From the NCBI GenBank assembly GCA_023105745.1, contig JALGQZ010000004.1, positions 38,950,437 to 39,014,436 on the forward strand: a stretch of DNA of 64,000 nucleotides. The letters are read 5' to 3'. Below are positions 58,723-64,000 of the stretch, in pieces (positions within the stretch are counted from its first letter, which is position 1; the number at the start of each line of letters is the position of its first letter). The stretch is from Austropuccinia psidii. Lineage: Eukaryota > Basidiomycota > Pucciniomycetes > Pucciniales > Sphaerophragmiaceae. Below the pieces are notes generated by a model. That model ran no database searches and was not told where the DNA came from. It worked only from the letters and a program-made list of their open reading frames with translations. A program made the position numbers and the translations under genes.

Positions 58723-59298
58723 ATTTATTGAAAAATATTTATAAATTTAAAATAAGGGGGAATTTGGGGATTTGAAATGAGGAAAGAACCTTTTGAAATG
58801 TGAATAATACGTTATAAAAGTTGTGAAAAGTCAAATAAAGTGGTAAAAGTTGAAATGAAGATATTTGAACTTGAGAATAAAAGAATAGGGAAGATAAAAA
58901 AGGACAATTTTAGAGGCTTGGAAGCAGGCTTTTTTGGAGGAAAATGAAGTCTTTGGGAGAAAAAAAGGAAAAAGTGTGAAAATATTTGCAAAATTTCTTT
59001 GGTAATGCTATTTTTCAAAACAAAATGTTTGGTTGGGATAATGTGAATTATTTGGGTCTTTTGGTTGTCTTTTTGGGGGATGTGCAAAAAAAAATTGAAA
59101 TAATTAGGTTGGCGGGGTTTTTTGGGGAAAATCCCTTTTTTTGGTGGGTTGTGGGTGGTTGTGGACCATTACAGGGTTTTTTCATTTTAATTTAAAATGG
59201 TCCCAGGGCATCCCTTATGTGTTTTTACCAATTTATGGCAAAAACACGTAAGCATTTAGTAAAAACATGTAAGGGCTTATGTGGGTTTACCAACACCC
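58723..59298. other. MULE 5' flank and terminal region
   Basis: Noncoding sequence between the MULE coding start and its inferred end. It contains related words in both orientations: GTAAGCATTTAGTAAAAACATG near 59249, GTTTTTACCAATTTATGGCAAAAAC near 59221 and the terminal block at 59283-59298. The motif TAAGCTTTTAGTAAAAACAT also occurs at the other MULE end (37559). 58730-59160 is G-rich and purine-rich on the + strand with no gene. Confidence 0.5.
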
Positions 59299-60170
59299 TA
59301 TTATTAATGGAGTAACAAATTTCCAAAGAAATGAAGTGCCTCTGATATCATTCCTTGAACACATTTATTATTCCTGCATCAAACGGCTGACAGTGGGAAG
59401 TGAAGTTGGGGCTGAAAAAATGAGGGTGATATGTGAAAGGCCTTGAGGTGGGGCTTGATGTCCTTTGAAGCTTTCTAGTAAGAGGGTTATGTGTCATTTA
59501 TGTTTATGCAGTTTAGTGTTGCACACAGAATTCCATTTCTGGAAAATAGTTCCTATAATCCATGCTTTTGTGTTGAAATGATATTTTCAACCTAATTGAA
59601 AGCCATATTTCTTGTTTAAAAACTGTGGTCTTTCATATTTCCCAACAAATAAGAGAGTTAGGTGCTTGCTTCCAGCTTAATTGCATGTTAATTCAGCTTT
59701 AATTTTTGGTTTTTTGCTTTTTATTCCTTTTGATTGTGAGTATTCAATGCCTTTTTCAGGGGGCATCCTATGAAAAAATGTAAAAGATACATTCAAATGA
59801 GAACAATTTCAATAAAAAAAGCTGAAAATATGCATAAAATAGCCCATATTCATCCATCTTGAGAATGTCATGTGGCTTGCATTTATATAAAACCTTTTTC
59901 AAGAGAGTGATCTCTTGTGTGGAAATGATTGGATAAGCTCCACCCAATTGACCATGCTTCTCATAATTTTTCAATTCATTATAATTTTTCAAAGATTGCA
60001 ACCATGCCTTGGATAAATGGAGACATTTAACACGCAGGATTCCTGCAAGCTGGGAAAACTTCTTCCACTTCTGAAATATGACCTCTCCAGTTCTTGTAAT
60101 GATAATGTCAAGTTCCTGTTGGATCTATTATTCAACCATTAAGTTGATTTTCTGGTTTTTGAAAGGGCCA
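59299..60170 (-). pseudogene. pogo-like transposase, N-terminal and catalytic part
   Basis: On the minus strand this reads TGEVIFQKWKKFSQLAGI and AWLQSLKNYNELKNYEKHGQ, the CENP-B-type helix-turn-helix ending in the KKHG-x-xGGA pattern. The DDE core starts DILKMDEYGLFYAYF with its first aspartate. In other frames follow MPPEKGIEYSQSKGIKSKKP and SKHLTLLFVGKYERPQFLNK, then HITLLLESFKGHQAP, where the usual second aspartate is glutamate, and DAGIINVFKE then YQRHFISLEI. The frame is cut at 59298 by the MULE and continues at 37538. The order and motifs identify the pogo/Tigger group of the Tc1/mariner superfamily. Confidence 0.82.
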
Positions 60171-61060
60171 ACATTCTTGATATTTTCTGATTCAGTGACT
60201 TGATTCATTATGTATCATAGTTATGGAATTTAATTAAAATTATCATAGTATGATTATAAAAAGTAATGAAGAGGTATTAGATATAATATTTATCCTTTGG
60301 GGATTTCGCTCAAATCAGCTCTTCCAGTCCAGTTTCATTCTACTAAAAGGACCAGAATTCCTTTCTATTTAAAATAATTTGACCCCAAAATTAAAGAAAT
60401 CTCTATTTTTATTTTTATTTTTGAATAATTCCTATCCTTTTAAATTTAATTTGTATTTTTATCTTCCTTATATTATTTCTGAGCTTAAGATAAATTGAAA
60501 GAGGAATAATATTTATTTTTCTATTATATAGTTCAATTCTTATTATAGGAATTGGAATTTCTATTTATAAACTCCTTCTACTAATATTCACAAATATGAG
60601 ACCTCTTTTTTCTAAAAATATCTTCTCTGTTGTATCAGATTCTTTTTCTTCTTATCCTAATTCTAAACTGGCGTAATTTATGTACCAATTCCATGAATAC
60701 TACTATTTTTTCCAGAATCAAATCCAAAACTCTACTTTTAAATGGACATTTTCAAGCCCTCACAGATCCCAAAAATCAAATGACCTATGTTCTAATGTTA
60801 TTTCTCCTGATATTCTTATATTAATAATTCTTCAATGAACATTTAGACCTTTCTTCTTCTCCTTATTGGAAAATGAAAGTTGTAATAAGTGCTATCATGG
60901 CTACAAAAACAATTTTTACCAAGATTTGAAAATAATACAGCTTCCTCAATGATAATTCTTGGCTTAAAAATTAAATATCAGCTATCTCTCAGAAAATTAA
61001 CTAGGGGCTGACCCCTTAGAACATATCCTTTGTGGTAAAGCTTGTTCATTTTGACCACTG
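60171..61060. other. 5' flank of the pogo-like element
   Basis: AT-rich sequence with no supported gene. The possible inverted end at 61060 (CAGTGGTCAAAATGAACAAG on the minus strand) is only loosely like 36750 and lacks an evident TA duplication. Confidence 0.35.
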
Positions 61061-64000
61061 TGGCCTAAAAAATCAAAATAAGATGTGATGTGTTTTATAC
61101 AACAAAGCTTTATGAGAATCTTTCAATTATTACATGAAATATCAAAATTAATTTACATTATAAAGCCACCCAATAAAAATCAATTAAATGCTATATGTGC
61201 TCAAGATTTGAATATGGAGCTCGGAATCAAATGAATTTCAGTTTGATTATTCAACTATTTCTATTCATATTGTGTAAAAAAACCCACTTTCAAATAGAAC
61301 AATTATCATATTTATTACTAACTGATAATATTATGAATATATATTCATGTAAGATTTTAAATATATATGTATATATATATTCAATAATAATAATATTACT
61401 GATATGTATTTTCTAGATTAAGTTCAGTATTTATTACCAATAGAACAATAGAGCAATCATAATGGTCAAATTACACCCCTAGAAACAGTACTAAATTTAG
61501 AAAAGCTCTTTATAAATGAATAATCTAAATATTATGAAAAAAATAAAATGAATTTGTACCCTCCATTTTATAATAAATTTACAATAATAGATAAAATAAA
61601 TTTAAGAATATGAATAAGAGTGAATTTATTCAGAGAGAAACAAGTTCAACAAAGTAATCAATGACTATTAATTTATGATAATTTATTTTCATCAAAAAGA
61701 TTACAAGATATTTTTATTTAATTTCTTTGAAAAAAAAATCTATTAATTATACTTATTATTATAAATAGTTCTTTTAATTCATAATAAAATGTAAAAATGG
61801 CTTTATTGTGAGGATTTTGACAGGCTTTGTGGTTCTTTTTATACTAAATTGAGTCCTCCAAGGTTAATAAGAGTACCACCAGTGATTCAGAAATACATAA
61901 TACTCTCAATAGCTTCAATTTAAAGGCTTTCACTGAAATAACACTAACTTTATTCCTAAAGTAAAGTTAAATTACTATTTTTGTGCATTTTGCATAAAAT
62001 AGAAGTTTTTAGTGTGGAATAATTTAATAAATAATGCTTATTATGCACTATGTCAATGATTTAAATTATTATTTTTTAGATTCACCCCTTTTTATTCAAG
62101 ATTTAGTGCTATTTCAGGGAAATTCACATTTTTCACAATTAGAGATATTTTGACAATTTAATCTCAAACCTTGAGAATATTTAGTAAATTATAGCGTCTT
62201 GCTACAGATTCATTTGATTAAAGCTTCAAGGACTCTCATTAATAAACATAAAAGCTTTTAAATATGAGGTAATTTTAACCGCATTTCTGCTATAGCAGGA
62301 AAAGAGGATTAATTAACCATAGGTAGAACCACTCTAATTTTCTTTTCCTAATCTCAATAATTGGCATTAATAACTCCTTTATAAATTATAATTTTCCTAA
62401 TTTTCAAGAAAATCCATATATCAAAAAAATTCTTACTTATGAGAAAAATAAAAGTTTTTATTTGGAAGTGTCACTTTTGTGGGGTTTTAAGACTTAAATT
62501 TTAATTTGAGCTTGGGTAATTTAAGCTTAATTAAAGTAAAATTTGAGTAAAATTAATTATAAATAATTCATTTTACATTAAAATACTGTTTTAGCCATTG
62601 TAAGATAAAATAAGGGTTTTATGGTGAAATACCCTATGGTATGACCCTAGGTAAAATGACATAGAGAATATACTTTTTCAATGATATTGATATTCGTATT
62701 CATTCAAAAAACTTATACCTGAATATCTTCATACTCAATCAGTTTTAATATTCATTTATTAAAATTTTCAGCAAAAATAACTTTGAGTGAGGAATTTTTG
62801 ATGGCTTTGGGAATTTGAAATATTCTTGAGGGATCATATTTTTTACCTATTGAAAAATACTTTCAGGAATCTTCAGGATATCTTTTCAGAAGGAAATACC
62901 CAAGGTCCTTAAAATAAACCTCTGTACCTATTTGAAGGTCAAATCTCTTTTCCAAAATATTGTATTATTTTGGTCTTCTCTAATGCATTAGTATTCTTCA
63001 GATTTTTTAGTAATTATTAATATTTCTTAAAGAAAGCCATTCCTCCTTGTTACAAGTATTTCTGTATCCAAACATATATTCTCTTTTGTTATTAGCTCTT
63101 AGCTAACTTCCTTTAAGAAATTTAACCACTTCTTTATCCCCACTTATTTCAAGCAAAGGAATCTCTTGAGGTGGGTTTTCCCTTGAATGAAAACTCATTC
63201 ATTTTTGGAGATTTAAGGCTTCAAAATCCTCACATTAATGTTGATTATTAGTTTTCAATTCTCCTTTCATTTTGATCTGAACACCATTGATCCCAATATT
63301 TTTCCCAAAAGTGCCAATTTTACATATTTTATCATAATTCCTATTGAAGCTTGAGTTAGGTATGGTGAGAAAGTGCTTTTTTGGATTTTATCAAAAGGAA
63401 AATCAATAAAATACACAATTATAATGTAAAATTATTCAAGAGGGCCTTTACTTGTGAATGAACTGTAATTCTTGCCAAATGTTTGAATTTTTATTCGAAC
63501 TCATACATTAAGAATCTTTTATGAAAGATTAGATGAAAGTACTTGATTAAATTCCCTCTGATGAAAACTCAAGAAATTAAGGATTTGGTAAGTAAAATTA
63601 TTCTGAAAATGGCTTATTTTAGCAAGAAAAGCTACTTTTTATTTTGATTCATATGGTTAATATATGAAAATATTTGCTTCAGATAGAATATGGAAATTTT
63701 TTGAAGGGAATTTTTCACAGATTATCAATTAGTATGCAAAGAAACTCTTTCAAGACCTTATTTTGCATCAAAAGAAAATTTTGGCCTATCTTTGAGGCTT
63801 CTATTTTTAATCATGTTTTTGAAATGTTTCTTTGGAGCTTCAAAAGGAATATTTATAAATTTTGTTGATTTTAGAATTGAAAATTATTTTACTTAGTACT
63901 TAAAATTTCATTAATCATGGAATCTTGAAAATTCACAAGTCTTAGAATAAAAGAAAGTTTTAGGACAAATGGATCATTTTTGGTTTTTACTCAACAAGAA
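61061..64000. other. AT-rich region with probable F LTR remnant
   Basis: No gene is supported in these 2.9 kb; the few open frames (61195-61416, 63674-63868) are short, AT-driven and without motifs. Near 62620-62670, ACCCTATGGTATGACCCTAGG and AAAATGACATAGAG resemble F2 at 34092-34147 (ACCTTATGGGTCTACCCTAGG, AAAATGACATAATG) in the same orientation. This suggests that part of the region is the outer portion of the element F 5' LTR, separated by the pogo nest. 61361-61380 is a short TATA-repeat run. Confidence 0.45.

Larger units (their letters stand above)
37539..59298 (-). mobile_element. MULE transposon with OTU domain, interrupted
   Basis: This is a Mutator-like element on the minus strand. 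Its inferred ends are GGGTGTTGGTAAACCC at 59298 and GGGGTTTTGATAAGCCC at 37539. They form an imperfect inverted repeat of about 30 bp, continuing ACATAAGCCCTTA versus ATGTAAGCTTTTA. Without its nested insertions (B3 16140 bp, A3 1470 bp, plus duplications) it is about 4.1 kb, a normal MULE size. Both ends interrupt the pogo transposase reading frame, which supports the boundaries independently. The 9-bp duplication is too decayed to confirm. Confidence 0.72.

Noticed and set aside
1..64000. CRISPR array, bacterial operons, ribosome binding sites, attachment sites or phage genes
   Set aside because: No regular repeat-spacer array or prokaryotic gene packing exists; introns and the element types are eukaryotic.
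1..64000. Repeat-induced point mutation as the cause of pseudogenes
   Set aside because: The stops in family B include G-to-T and C-to-A changes and indels; there is no clear C-to-T dominance by eye.

Overview
The window is eukaryotic, strongly AT-biased and made almost entirely of transposable elements. No tRNA, rRNA, CRISPR array or bacterial-type operon was seen, and no ordinary single-copy host gene. Short GT-AG introns of about 60 bp, Ty3/gypsy elements with and without chromodomains, and a lineage-specific multicopy protein point to a rust fungus (Pucciniales). Several polyproteins and the protein ending near 17745 resemble sequences I remember from the myrtle rust Austropuccinia psidii. 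That is recall, not a database result.

Layout. (1) 1-14332 is one nest on the + strand. The 3' end of a chromodomain gypsy (A1, 1-4380) carries a solo LTR of its own family (A2, 2144-3772) inside its 3' LTR. A1 sits in the pol of gypsy B1 (4381-8466). B1 sits in the gag of a second family-B copy, B2 (8467-14332). (2) 14333-17745 is a decayed copy of a multicopy rust protein gene, split by a 1968-bp AT-rich solo LTR (F1). (3) About 17950-24871 is a minus-strand chromodomain gypsy (C) with its 5' LTR. (4) 24872-27605 is a minus-strand non-LTR retrotransposon. (5) 28780 to about 62840 is a very deep nest. Gypsy F (minus strand) carries a solo LTR (F2) in gag, and a pogo-like DNA transposon apparently in its 5' LTR. 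A MULE carrying an OTU-protease domain (37539-59298) splits the pogo gene. The MULE holds gypsy B3 (39175-55314) and a solo LTR (A3, 56140-57609). B3 in turn holds a solo LTR (F3), another LTR-like insertion (G) and an apparently intact hAT transposon (50169-52925). (6) 61061-64000 is AT-rich with no gene, probably including the rest of the F 5' LTR.

Nearly every coding region is broken by stops, frameshifts or later insertions. The one exception is the hAT transposase, which splices conceptually into one open frame of 681 codons and has perfect 8-bp target duplications. The nest order gives relative ages: F is oldest, then pogo, MULE and B3, with hAT among the youngest. Exact 5-bp target duplications support LTR insertions F1, F2, F3, A2, A3 and B3.
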